Shown here: positions 23,772 through 31,774 of the stretch, piece by piece
How positions within the stretch are numbered: the stretch's first letter is position 1
How the letters are laid out: each line of letters begins with the position of its first letter
Origin: Streptomyces sp. NBRC 109706
GTDB lineage: Bacteria > Actinomycetota > Actinomycetes > Streptomycetales > Streptomycetaceae
Length of the DNA: 64,000 nucleotides
Reading direction: 5' to 3'
Assembly (NCBI RefSeq): GCF_000974485.1
Contig: NZ_BBOM01000006.1
Span: forward strand, 310,001 to 374,000
Translations under genes and position numbers: made by a program
The notes under the pieces: generated by a model
The model's input: only the letters and a program-made list of their open reading frames with translations
Databases searched by the model: none
What the model was told of the DNA's origin: nothing

Positions 23772-26700
23772 ATGACCACCGCCATCGCCCGTCCCCTGAC
23801 CCTCCTGCTGCTGACCGCGGGCGCGCTCGCGGCGCTGCTGCTGGGTGCCACCCCGGCCGCCGCGCACGCCAGCCTGACCGGCAGCACCCCGGGGGACGGC
23901 GAGGTGGTGGCCACGGCCCCGGCCGAGGTCGGCCTCACCTTCTCCGAACCGGTCTCGCTGTCGGACGACGACGGCATCCGGGTGCTCGACCCCGAGGGGG
24001 AACGGGTCGACACCGGGGGCGTCGTCCAGGGCAACGGGAGCGGCGGCGCCGGCTATGCCGTCGCGCTCCGCCCCGACCTCGCCAACGGCACCTACACGGT
24101 GGCCTGGCAGGCCGTCTCCAACGACAGCCATCCGATCGCCGGCGCCTTCACCTTCTCCGTCGGCGCCCCGTCCGAGACCAGCGTCGCGCTCCCCGAGGGC
24201 AACCCGGGCGACGGCCTGGTGGGGCTGCTCTACGACATCTTCCGCTACGCCGCCTACACGGGCTTCCTGCTGCTGGTCGGCCCCGGCGCCTTCGCGCTGC
24301 TCTGCTGGCCGGGGGCGGCCGGGGCGCGCGCCGCGCAACGGGTCACCCTGATCGGCTGGTTGACGTTGAGCGTCGCGACGGCGGTGCTGTTGCTGCTGCG
24401 GATCCCGTACACCACGACCGGCGAACTGGCGGACGTCCTCGACCTGGACGGCCTCGCGGAGGTCGTCGACTCCCGGGCCGGCACGGCGCTGTTGACGCGG
24501 CTGGTGCTGCTCTCGGCCACCGCGCTGTTCGTCGCGCTGCTGCACGGGCGGTTCGCCCGCGCGCACGCGGCGGGGGACACCACCACGGTCAGGGACCTGC
24601 GGTTCGGCCTGGGCGTCGGCGGCGCGGCACTGGCCGTGGGGCTGGCCGCCACCTGGGCGATGGCGGAACACGCGGCCACCGGGCGCCAGACGCAGCTGGC
24701 GATCCCGGCCGACATCGTCCATCTGCTGGCGGTCGGCTGCTGGTTGGGCGGGCTGGTGACCCTGCTGGTACTGCTGCGCGGCGACTCCCCACCACCGACG
24801 AACGCGGTACGCCGCTTCTCCGCCCTCGCCCTCACCAGCGTGACGGCCCTGGCGGTCACCGGCATCTACCAGAGCTGGCGCCAGGTGGGCAGCGTCTCGG
24901 CCCTCTTCGACACGGCCTACGGCCGCCTGCTGATCGCCAAGGTCGCACTGATCACGCTCCTCCTGGCCACCGCATGGATATCCCGCCACTGGACCGCCAC
25001 CCTGACGGGCAGCCACACCACGGTCCGCTCCGCGGCCGGCTCCGCGGGCGGCTCCGCCGGTGGGACGGCGGGCGGCTCCGCGGGCGGCTCCGTCGGTGGG
25101 GCGGCGGACGAAAGCGGGCCGGCCGGTGGCAAAGCGGCGGGTGGCTCCGCCGGTAAGGCAGCGGACGAAAACGAGCCGGCCGACGGCAAAGGGGCCGGAG
25201 CAACGGACAAGCCGGCAGCCGGACATGCCGCCGAAGGCGAAACACTCGCCGGAACGGCCAGCGAGCGGAAGGCAGAAGGCGACCCGCCCAGCGAGCCGGA
25301 GCCCGACGACGGACCAGCCGGCGAGCCGAAGGCCGACGACGGACCGGCGAACGGCATGGCCGCCGACGGCGGGACAGCTGGCGGCGGCGGGACGGCCGGC
25401 GGACCGGCAGACGCAGCTACCGCCGGGAGCAAGGCAACCGACAACGGACCAACCGCCGAAGGCAAACCAACCAGCCGCCCGCAGGACACCAGCGGCACGG
25501 CCGCCAACGGCAGGCCGGAGGCCACCAGCGAGACGGCCGGCGGGCCGACCGACCAGGCGACAGCAGAAAGCCGGCCGCAGGCCAACGGCGGGACGGCCGG
25601 CGAAGCAACAGGAGCCGCCGCTCAAGGCAACACAGCCAGCGGGCCGACCGACCAGACGGCAGCAGGAAGCGGGCCGCAGGCCAACGGCGAGACGGCCGGC
25701 GAAGCAACAGGAGCCGCCGCTCAAGGCAACACAGCCAGCGGGCCGACCGACGCCGACGGCCAACCGGCCGGCAGGCCGGAGGCCGACGACGGACCGGTGG
25801 ACGGCATGGCCGCCGAGGGCGAACCGGCCGGCGGGCCGACCGACCAGGCGACAGCAGAAAGCGGGCCGCAGGCCAACCGCGAATCCGCCGCCGACGGCAC
25901 CGCCGGCGGAGCGACAGCCCGGGGCAAGGCAACCGACAACGGACCAACCGCCGAAGGCGAACCGACCAGCCGGCCGCAGGCCACCAGCGGCATGGCCGCC
26001 AACGGCAGGCCGGAGGCCAAGGACAGGCCAGTGGACGGCACGGCCGCCGACGGCGAGACGGCCAGCGGACCGACCGACCAGGCGACAGCAGAAAGCGGGC
26101 CGCAGGCCAACCGCGAACCCGCCGCCGACGGCACGGCCGGCGGACCAGCCAGCGGGCCGCAGGCCAACCGCGAACCCGTCAGTGTGGGGCGGGCGAAGGA
26201 GTTGGCGCGGCAGCGGGCTGCTGTGGCCCGCGCGGCCAGCGCTCGGCGGCGGGGGGCGGATCCGGCGCGGGTCGGCCTGCGGCGTTCGGTGCTGTTGGAG
26301 GCGGGCATCGCGGCCGTCGTGCTCGCGGTCACCACCGCGCTCACCGCCACCACGCCGGCCCGTACCGAGGCGGCCGCGCCGGCCATGCCCGAGGCCACCG
26401 AGTCGGGGCCGGTCTCGGTGCCCTATGACACCGGCGGCCCGTCCGGGTCGGGTACGGCGACACTGGAGCTGACACCGTCCGCCGTCGGGGAGAACGCGTT
26501 GCACATCCTGCTCGCCGACCCCGACGGCCGGCCGGCCGGGGCGGAGGAGGTCAGGGTCAGCCTCACCCTGCCGGCGGAGGAGTTGGGCCCGCTGCGGCAC
26601 GAGCCGGCCCAGGTGACGGTCGGGCACTGGACGGCGTCCGAGGTGTCGCTGCCGCGTCCGGGAGAGTGGGACGTGGCGTTGACCATCCGTACCTCCGAAA

Positions 26701-26801
26701 TCGACCAGACCACCGAGACCGTCACCCTGACCGTCCCGAGCACCATTCCAAGCAGCATTCCGAGCACCACTCCGAACGAAACAGAACCCGATCAGCCATG
26801 A
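23772..26801 (+). CDS. CopC-CopD copper resistance fusion with large repeat insertion
   Basis: This 1009-residue protein starts with a signal peptide and a CopC domain (about 32-125; His ligands in AHASLTG and DSHPIAG). The CopD membrane domain follows (about 155-415, around seven helices). Residues about 417-800 are a Gly/Ala/Thr/Asp-rich hydrophilic insertion made of degenerate repeats (see repeat entry). After it come a basic patch (KELARQRAAVARAASARRR), another helix (about 842-860) and an extracellular YtkA-like beta domain to the end. Similar actinobacterial fusions are usually much shorter; the insertion explains the excess. The stop overlaps the next start (ATGA). Confidence 0.88.
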   Translation: MTTAIARPLTLLLLTAGALAALLLGATPAAAHASLTGSTPGDGEVVATAPAEVGLTFSEPVSLSDDDGIRVLDPEGERVDTGGVVQGNGSGGAGYAVALRPDLANGTYTVAWQAVSNDSHPIAGAFTFSVGAPSETSVALPEGNPGDGLVGLLYDIFRYAAYTGFLLLVGPGAFALLCWPGAAGARAAQRVTLIGWLTLSVATAVLLLLRIPYTTTGELADVLDLDGLAEVVDSRAGTALLTRLVLLSATALFVALLHGRFARAHAAGDTTTVRDLRFGLGVGGAALAVGLAATWAMAEHAATGRQTQLAIPADIVHLLAVGCWLGGLVTLLVLLRGDSPPPTNAVRRFSALALTSVTALAVTGIYQSWRQVGSVSALFDTAYGRLLIAKVALITLLLATAWISRHWTATLTGSHTTVRSAAGSAGGSAGGTAGGSAGGSVGGAADESGPAGGKAAGGSAGKAADENEPADGKGAGATDKPAAGHAAEGETLAGTASERKAEGDPPSEPEPDDGPAGEPKADDGPANGMAADGGTAGGGGTAGGPADAATAGSKATDNGPTAEGKPTSRPQDTSGTAANGRPEATSETAGGPTDQATAESRPQANGGTAGEATGAAAQGNTASGPTDQTAAGSGPQANGETAGEATGAAAQGNTASGPTDADGQPAGRPEADDGPVDGMAAEGEPAGGPTDQATAESGPQANRESAADGTAGGATARGKATDNGPTAEGEPTSRPQATSGMAANGRPEAKDRPVDGTAADGETASGPTDQATAESGPQANREPAADGTAGGPASGPQANREPVSVGRAKELARQRAAVARAASARRRGADPARVGLRRSVLLEAGIAAVVLAVTTALTATTPARTEAAAPAMPEATESGPVSVPYDTGGPSGSGTATLELTPSAVGENALHILLADPDGRPAGAEEVRVSLTLPAEELGPLRHEPAQVTVGHWTASEVSLPRPGEWDVALTIRTSEIDQTTETVTLTVPSTIPSSIPSTTPNETEPDQP
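25018..26190 (+). repeat. Coding repeat region inside the CopC-CopD gene
   Basis: The best pair is 25573-25652 and 25672-25751, 80 bases with one mismatch at a 99-base (33-codon) period. Units such as GPTDQATAESGPQAN recur at least four times between 25541 and 26110, with shorter SAGGSAGG runs at the start. The offsets I checked keep the reading frame, consistent with expansion inside a translated gene. Confidence 0.85.
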
Positions 26802-28027
26802 ACCACCCTCATCTCTCCCGTCGTCGGCTGTTGGGCACCGCAGGCGCCGCCGGAGCCGTCGGGCTCGTGGGCGGCGTCGTCGGCGGGGCCGTCGGGCACG
26901 CCGCCGCGACCGAGCCCGGTGGGCCGGCGCTCAGCACCGTGGGCAGCACGGCGGTGCCGTTCCACGGCGTCCGCCAGCCGGGCATCACCACGCCCATGCA
27001 GTCCAGGGGGCATCTGGTCGCGTTCGATCTGGCGCCGGACGCCGGCCGCGCCGGCGCGGCCGGGCTGATGCGGCGGTGGTCGACGTTGGCCGCCGGGCTG
27101 ATGGCCGGCGACCGGCTCGACGCCTCGACCGGCGTGGCGGCCGACGCCGGCCCGTCCTCGTTGACCTTCACCTTCGGCTTCGGGCACGGCTTCTTCGACG
27201 CCACCGGGCTGGTGGCGCAGCGCCCCGCGGCGCTGGCCCCGCTGCCGGTGTTCTCGAACGACGAGCTGGATCCGGCGCGTTCGGACGGGGATCTGTGGGT
27301 GCAGATCGGCGCCGACGACCCGCTGGTCGCGTTCGACGCGCTGCGGCAGCTGCAGCGCGCCGCCGAGGGGACGGCGGCGGTCCGGTGGCAGATGGCGGGC
27401 TTCAACCGCAGCCGGGGGGCGACCGCGGGCGAGATGACCACCCGCAATCTGATGGGCCAGATCGACGGCACCAACAATCCGGATCCGGAGGACACCGACG
27501 CCGGCCGGCGTCTCTTCGTTCCCGGGGACGGCGAGCCGGCGTGGATGGCGCATGGCTCCTACGCGGTGGTGCGGCGCATTCGGATGCTGCTGGACGACTG
27601 GGAGACGCGGCCGGTCGAGGAGCGGGAGCGGGTGCTGGGCCGTCGGGTCTCGGACGGCGCGCCGCTCACCGGCGGCGAGGAGCGGACGCCGGTCGATCTG
27701 GCGGCGACCGGCCCCGACGGTTCGCCGGTGATCGCGGCCAACGCGCATGTCCGGGTGAGTGCGCCGGAGACCAACGGCGGCGCCACCATGCTGCGCCGCC
27801 CGTTCTCCTATCACGACGGGACGCGCGAGGACGGCGCCCCGGACGCCGGGCTGTTGTTCGTCTGCTGGCAGGCGGATCCGGCGCGTTCGTTTGTCACGGT
27901 GCAGCGGAAGCTGGATCGAGGTGACGCGCTCGGCGCGTTCATCCGGCACGAGGCCAGCGGGCTCTTCGCGGTGCCGGGCGGCGCCGCCGAGGGGGAGTAT
28001 GTGGGCCAGCGCCTTCTCGAAGGCTGA
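26798..28027 (+). CDS. Dyp-type heme peroxidase (EfeB-like), Tat-exported
   Basis: This 409-residue protein starts with a twin-arginine signal (SRRRLLGTAGAAGA), so it is exported folded by the Tat system. The Dyp signature GQIDGTNNP (GxxDG) is visible, with a C-terminal heme-ligand region NAHVRVSAPETNGG and FVCWQADPARSFV. EfeB-like DyPs oxidise substrates with peroxide and have been linked to iron uptake and copper-associated pathways. Its ATG overlaps the CopCD stop, making it the last gene of the copper operon. No efeU/efeO genes are beside it, which argues against a classical iron-uptake locus. Confidence 0.92.
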   Translation: MNHPHLSRRRLLGTAGAAGAVGLVGGVVGGAVGHAAATEPGGPALSTVGSTAVPFHGVRQPGITTPMQSRGHLVAFDLAPDAGRAGAAGLMRRWSTLAAGLMAGDRLDASTGVAADAGPSSLTFTFGFGHGFFDATGLVAQRPAALAPLPVFSNDELDPARSDGDLWVQIGADDPLVAFDALRQLQRAAEGTAAVRWQMAGFNRSRGATAGEMTTRNLMGQIDGTNNPDPEDTDAGRRLFVPGDGEPAWMAHGSYAVVRRIRMLLDDWETRPVEERERVLGRRVSDGAPLTGGEERTPVDLAATGPDGSPVIAANAHVRVSAPETNGGATMLRRPFSYHDGTREDGAPDAGLLFVCWQADPARSFVTVQRKLDRGDALGAFIRHEASGLFAVPGGAAEGEYVGQRLLEG

Positions 28028-28058
28028 GCACGGGCGCTTGCCCCCCTTCCGCGCGCAT

Positions 28059-28064
28059 TAACGT
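28059..28064 (+). promoter_or_regulatory. -10 element (TAACGT) for leaderless pheA
   Basis: TAACGT lies 7 bases before the pheA ATG, so transcription should begin at or next to the start codon. TTGCCC at 28038 is a weak -35 with a short 15-base spacer. Confidence 0.45.
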
Positions 28065-28071
28065 GACCGTC

Positions 28072-29010
28072 ATGACTTCTGCGAGCCGCTACACCTACCT
28101 CGGTCCCGAGGGCACGTTCACCGAGGCCGCCCTGCGCACCCTGCCCGAGGCGGCGACCCGGTCACTGGTGCCGATGATCTCGGTGCCGGCGGCGTTGGAC
28201 GCGGTGCGCGGTGGTGAGGCCGCAGGTTCGCTGGTGCCGATCGAGAACTCGGTGGAGGGCGGCGTCTCCGCCACGGTGGACGAACTGGCCAACGGCCGGC
28301 CGTTGATGATCTACCGCGAGGTGCTGCTGCCCATCGCGTTTGCCCTGCTGGTGCGGCCGGGCACCTCGCTCGACGAGGTGAAGACGGTCACCGGCCATCC
28401 GGTGGCCCAGCCCCAGGTGCGGAACTGGCTGGCGCGGCATCTGCCGAACGCGGTCTGGGAGTCGGCCGCGTCCAACGCGGACGGGGCGCGGCTGGTGCGG
28501 GAGGAACGCTTCGACGCGGCGTTCGCCGGCGAGTTCGCGGCGGCGACCTACGGGTTGACGCCGCTGGTCACCGACATCCATGACGCGGAGAACGCGACCA
28601 CCCGTTTCGTTCTGGTCGGCCGGCCGGCCCGGCCGGCGGCGCCGACCGGCGCGGACAAGACGTCCGTGGTCCTCTGGCTGCATCAGGACCATCCGGGCGC
28701 GCTGCTCGAAGTGCTCCAGGAGTTCGCGACGTGCGGGGTCAACTTGACCCGCATCGAGTCGCGTCCCACGGGCAAGGGCATCGGTCAGTACTGCTTCTCG
28801 GTGGACTGCGAGGGGCATATCGGGGACCGCAGGGTGGGCGAGGCCCTGATGGGTCTGCGGCGGCTCTGCTCGGATGTGCGCTTTCTGGGTTCCTATCCCC
28901 GCGCGGACCAGCTGGGGCCGAATGTGGTGGCCGGCACCTCGGACGAGGACTTCCTGAACGCCGCCGACTGGCTGACCCGGTGCCTGGACGGGCGTCCGGG
29001 CCCCGACTGA
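28072..29010 (+). CDS. pheA: Prephenate dehydratase
   Basis: This 312-residue enzyme converts prephenate to phenylpyruvate in phenylalanine synthesis. The catalytic domain (about 5-185) shows YLGPEGTFTEAAL at the start and the ENATTRF motif whose Thr-Arg-Phe lies in the active site. A regulatory ACT domain (about 200-275, GALLEVLQEFATCGVNLTRIESRP) should confer phenylalanine inhibition. I chose the ATG at 28072 because a -10-like TAACGT ends 7 bases before it, predicting a leaderless mRNA; the in-frame GTG at 28063 lies within that -10 region. No chorismate mutase domain is fused. Confidence 0.95.
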   Translation: MTSASRYTYLGPEGTFTEAALRTLPEAATRSLVPMISVPAALDAVRGGEAAGSLVPIENSVEGGVSATVDELANGRPLMIYREVLLPIAFALLVRPGTSLDEVKTVTGHPVAQPQVRNWLARHLPNAVWESAASNADGARLVREERFDAAFAGEFAAATYGLTPLVTDIHDAENATTRFVLVGRPARPAAPTGADKTSVVLWLHQDHPGALLEVLQEFATCGVNLTRIESRPTGKGIGQYCFSVDCEGHIGDRRVGEALMGLRRLCSDVRFLGSYPRADQLGPNVVAGTSDEDFLNAADWLTRCLDGRPGPD

Positions 29011-29051
29011 CGGCGAGGGCACCGTCCCTGGCCTGTGGACTGTGCACGGGG

Positions 29052-29355
29052 TTATCCACAGGCCACCCGCGGTGGCTGTGTATAAGTCGATACGAAGCCC
29101 CGCCCGAGGAATCGGGCATTAGCCGCATATGCGGATCTTGACGGCCACATCCCCCAAGGGGTAATGGACCGACTTTCGTCACCCGAATCGCGCCGAATAA
29201 CTCCTGAGGGCGAGTAAGTTTCCCATAGATTCTCGTAGATTCCCCCGGAAGTGCGTGTGCGCGAGGTTTGCCCGGGGAATTATCCGCCGCGCACCGACCG
29301 GGGTGGCCGGCCGTCCCCAGGTCATCCACAGGCGGGCCCGTCAGCCTGTGGATAA
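29052..29355. promoter_or_regulatory. Two inverted pairs of DnaA-box-like sequences
   Basis: The pheA-serS spacer (29011-29544) has no gene. It holds TTATCCACA at 29052, inverted TTATACACA at 29077-29085, TCATCCACA at 29322-29330 and inverted TTATCCACA at 29347-29355. Each pair can form a hairpin; the second has perfect 10-base arms (ATCCACAGGC and complement). Three of the four fit the Streptomyces DnaA-box pattern. DnaA titration or regulation is inferred. Confidence 0.5.
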
Positions 29356-29544
29356 CTTGATCGGTTTCCGTGGACGACCGACGGAACAACGCCCGCGAAC
29401 GGTCGCCGGGGAGCCGACCCGGGGGCTCTCGATTTTCTCCGCTTGCCTCGCATATCGGGCCAAATAGCCCGCCCGCTCTCCGCGGCTGCCGGCCCCGTCT
29501 TTTCCGTTTCCACACCGGAGGGGGTGCCCCGGTAGCCTGTCTGC

Positions 29545-30822
29545 GTGATTGACCTTCGACTGCTCCGAGAGAACCCCGACCTCCTGCGCGCCTCGCAGCG
29601 CGCCCGTGGCGAAGACGTCGGCCTGGTGGACAGTCTGCTGTCCGCCGACGAGCGGCGAAGGTCGTCCGGCACCCGCTTCGACGAGCTGCGCGCCGAGCAG
29701 AAGCGGCTGGGCAAGCTTATCCCCCGCGCGCAGGGCGAGGAGAAGACCGAACTGCTCGCCCGCGCCGGCGAGTTGTCCCAGGCGGTCAAGGCGGCCGACG
29801 CCGAACGCGAGACGGCGAACGCCGAGGCCGGCGAGCTGCTGCTCAAGCTCTCCAACGTCGTGCACCCGGACGTCCCGGTGGGCGGCGAGGACGACTTCAC
29901 GGTCCGCGAGACCCATGGCGAGATCAGGGACTTCGAGGCCGAGGGGTTCACCCCCAAGGACCACCTTGAGCTGGGTCAGGCGCTGGGCGCCATCGACACC
30001 GAGCGGGCCGCCAAGGTCTCGGGCGCGCGCTTCGCCTATCTGACCGGCGTGGGCGCGCTGTTGGAGCTGGCCCTGGTCAACGCGGCGGTCGCGCAGGCCA
30101 CGGCCGCCGGGCTCGTCCCCATGGTGACGCCGGCGCTGGTCAGGCCGCGCGCCATGGAGGGCACCGGCTTCCTGGGCCAGGCCGCCGACGGCGTCTACCA
30201 CCTCGCCGAGGACGACTACTACCTGGTCGGCACCTCCGAGGTCCCGTTGGCCGCCTACCACCTGGACGAGATCATCGAGGCGGACCGGCTGCCGCTGCGC
30301 TACGCCGGCATCTCGCCCTGCTTCCGGCGCGAGGCCGGCTCCTACGGCAAGGACACCAGGGGCATCTTCCGCGTCCACCAGTTCACCAAGGTCGAGATGT
30401 TCTCCTTTGTCGCCCCCGAGGAGGCGGAGAACGAGCTGGAGCGGCTGCTGGCCTGGGAGAAGCAGTGGCTGACCGCCCTTGAGCTGCCGTTCCGGGTGAT
30501 CGACGTGGCCAGCGGCGATCTCGGCGCCTCCGCCAGCCGCAAGTACGACTGCGAGGCCTGGCTGCCGACGCAGGGCCGCTATCGCGAGCTGACGTCCACC
30601 TCCAACTGCACGGAGTTCCAGGCGCGTCGGCTCCAGGTGCGGATGCGCGAGGACGGCAGGACCCGCCCGGTGGCCACCCTCAACGGCACGCTCTGCGCGG
30701 TGTCCCGCACCATCGTGGCGCTGCTGGAGAACCACCAGCTGGCGGACGGCTCGGTGCGGGTGCCCGAGGCGCTGCGGCCGTTCCTCGGCGGTCGCGAGGT
30801 GCTTGAGCCGGTCGCGGCATGA
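29545..30822 (+). CDS. serS: Serine--tRNA ligase
   Basis: This 425-residue class II aminoacyl-tRNA synthetase charges tRNA-Ser. It has the N-terminal coiled-coil tRNA-binding arm (about residues 30-105), then the catalytic core with motif 2 ([20 protein letters not shown]) and motif 3 ([21 protein letters not shown]). The GTG at 29545 is preceded by TAGCCT with a 6-base gap, which predicts a leaderless transcript; there is no RBS. The downstream HAD hydrolase overlaps by ATGA. Confidence 0.97.
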   Translation: MIDLRLLRENPDLLRASQRARGEDVGLVDSLLSADERRRSSGTRFDELRAEQKRLGKLIPRAQGEEKTELLARAGELSQAVKAADAERETANAEAGELLLKLSNVVHPDVPVGGEDDFTVRETHGEIRDFEAEGFTPKDHLELGQALGAIDTERAAKVSGARFAYLTGVGALLELALVNAAVAQATAAGLVPMVTPALVRPRAMEGTGFLGQAADGVYHLAEDDYYLVGTSEVPLAAYHLDEIIEADRLPLRYAGISPCFRREAGSYGKDTRGIFRVHQFTKVEMFSFVAPEEAENELERLLAWEKQWLTALELPFRVIDVASGDLGASASRKYDCEAWLPTQGRYRELTSTSNCTEFQARRLQVRMREDGRTRPVATLNGTLCAVSRTIVALLENHQLADGSVRVPEALRPFLGGREVLEPVAA

Positions 30823-31670
30823 CCCGACCGGGTTCCACGGGCGTCCTCCCCTATCGGCTGATAGCCACCGATCTGGACGGCACGCTGCTGCGCGGCGACA
30901 AGACGGTGTCGCCGCGCACCAGGGAAGCGCTGCGCGCCGTGCGGGAGGCCGGCGCCCACCATGTGGTGGCGACGGGCCGCAGCGTCGCGTGGACCAGGGA
31001 CATCCTGCGGGACCTCGGCTACCGGGGGTTGGCCGTCTGCGGCCAGGGCGCCCAGCTCTACCACGCGGGCGAGGAACGAATCCTCACCTCGGTCACCCTC
31101 GACCGCTTCCTGGCGCAGACGGTGGTCGCCAAGCTGGAGGCGGCCCTGGGCCCGCTCGCGGTGGCGGCCAACCGGGACGGGCTGGCCGGCGAGGTGATCC
31201 TGGACGAACGGTTCCGCGCCAGCCCGGGCCGGGGCTTCCGGGAGGATCCGGGCCGCGATCCCTGGCCGGTCGGAGACCGCTCCGTCCTCTTCGCCGAACC
31301 CCTCATCAAGCTGTATCTGCGCCATCCCACGCTGGGCGACGACGCGTTGGCGGCGGCCGCGCTGGAGGAGGTAGGCGGCCTGGTGAGCCTGACCGTCTCC
31401 GGCGAGGATCTGGTCGAGGTGCTGCCACTGGGGCTCGACAAGGCCAGGGGCCTCTCGCTGGCCGCCCGCCGGCTGGGCACCAGGGCCGCCGAGACGATCG
31501 CCTTCGGCGATATGCCCAACGATGTCGCCATGTTGGACTGGGCCGCGCACGGCGTGGCCATGGCCAACGCGCACCCCGCCGTCAAGGAGATCGCCGACGA
31601 GGTGACCCTCGGCAACGACGCGGACGGCGTCGCGCTGGTCCTCGAAAGGCTGCTCCTCCCGACCTCGTAG
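30819..31670 (+). CDS. HAD family (Cof-type) hydrolase
   Basis: This 283-residue HAD-IIB phosphatase has motif [11 protein letters not shown] (nucleophile Asp near residue 18), motif II ATGRS, and the final [10 protein letters not shown] segment supplying the magnesium-binding Asp residues. Such enzymes dephosphorylate sugar phosphates or cofactors; the substrate cannot be read from sequence. Its ATG overlaps the serS stop, so it is translationally coupled to the synthetase. It is a paralogue of the HAD protein at 38639-39481. Confidence 0.92.
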   Translation: MTRPGSTGVLPYRLIATDLDGTLLRGDKTVSPRTREALRAVREAGAHHVVATGRSVAWTRDILRDLGYRGLAVCGQGAQLYHAGEERILTSVTLDRFLAQTVVAKLEAALGPLAVAANRDGLAGEVILDERFRASPGRGFREDPGRDPWPVGDRSVLFAEPLIKLYLRHPTLGDDALAAAALEEVGGLVSLTVSGEDLVEVLPLGLDKARGLSLAARRLGTRAAETIAFGDMPNDVAMLDWAAHGVAMANAHPAVKEIADEVTLGNDADGVALVLERLLLPTS

Positions 31671-31774
31671 CCCACGCGCCGGGCCCGGGAAGGGGCTCTG
31701 GCCTGGGAACCGGCAGGTGTCAAGCACCGTCGAACGCGCAGTAGCGGAGCCGTGTTCACCCCTGGGGGGGGCTT

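Noticed and set aside
23718..26627. 969-codon open frame on the minus strand opposite the copper operon
   Set aside because: It is antisense to PCu(A)C and CopCD, which have clear domains; high GC leaves long shadow frames open, and its translation is Gly/Arg-rich with no domain.
29011..29544. Chromosomal origin of replication
   Set aside because: There are only four DnaA-box-like sites and no dnaA or dnaN flanks; a Streptomyces oriC has many more boxes. A titration or regulatory site is more plausible.
29086..29544. T-box or other riboswitch in front of serS
   Set aside because: The serS gene appears leaderless (TAGCCT 6 bases before GTG), so a long leader RNA is unlikely, and no T-box sequence was found.
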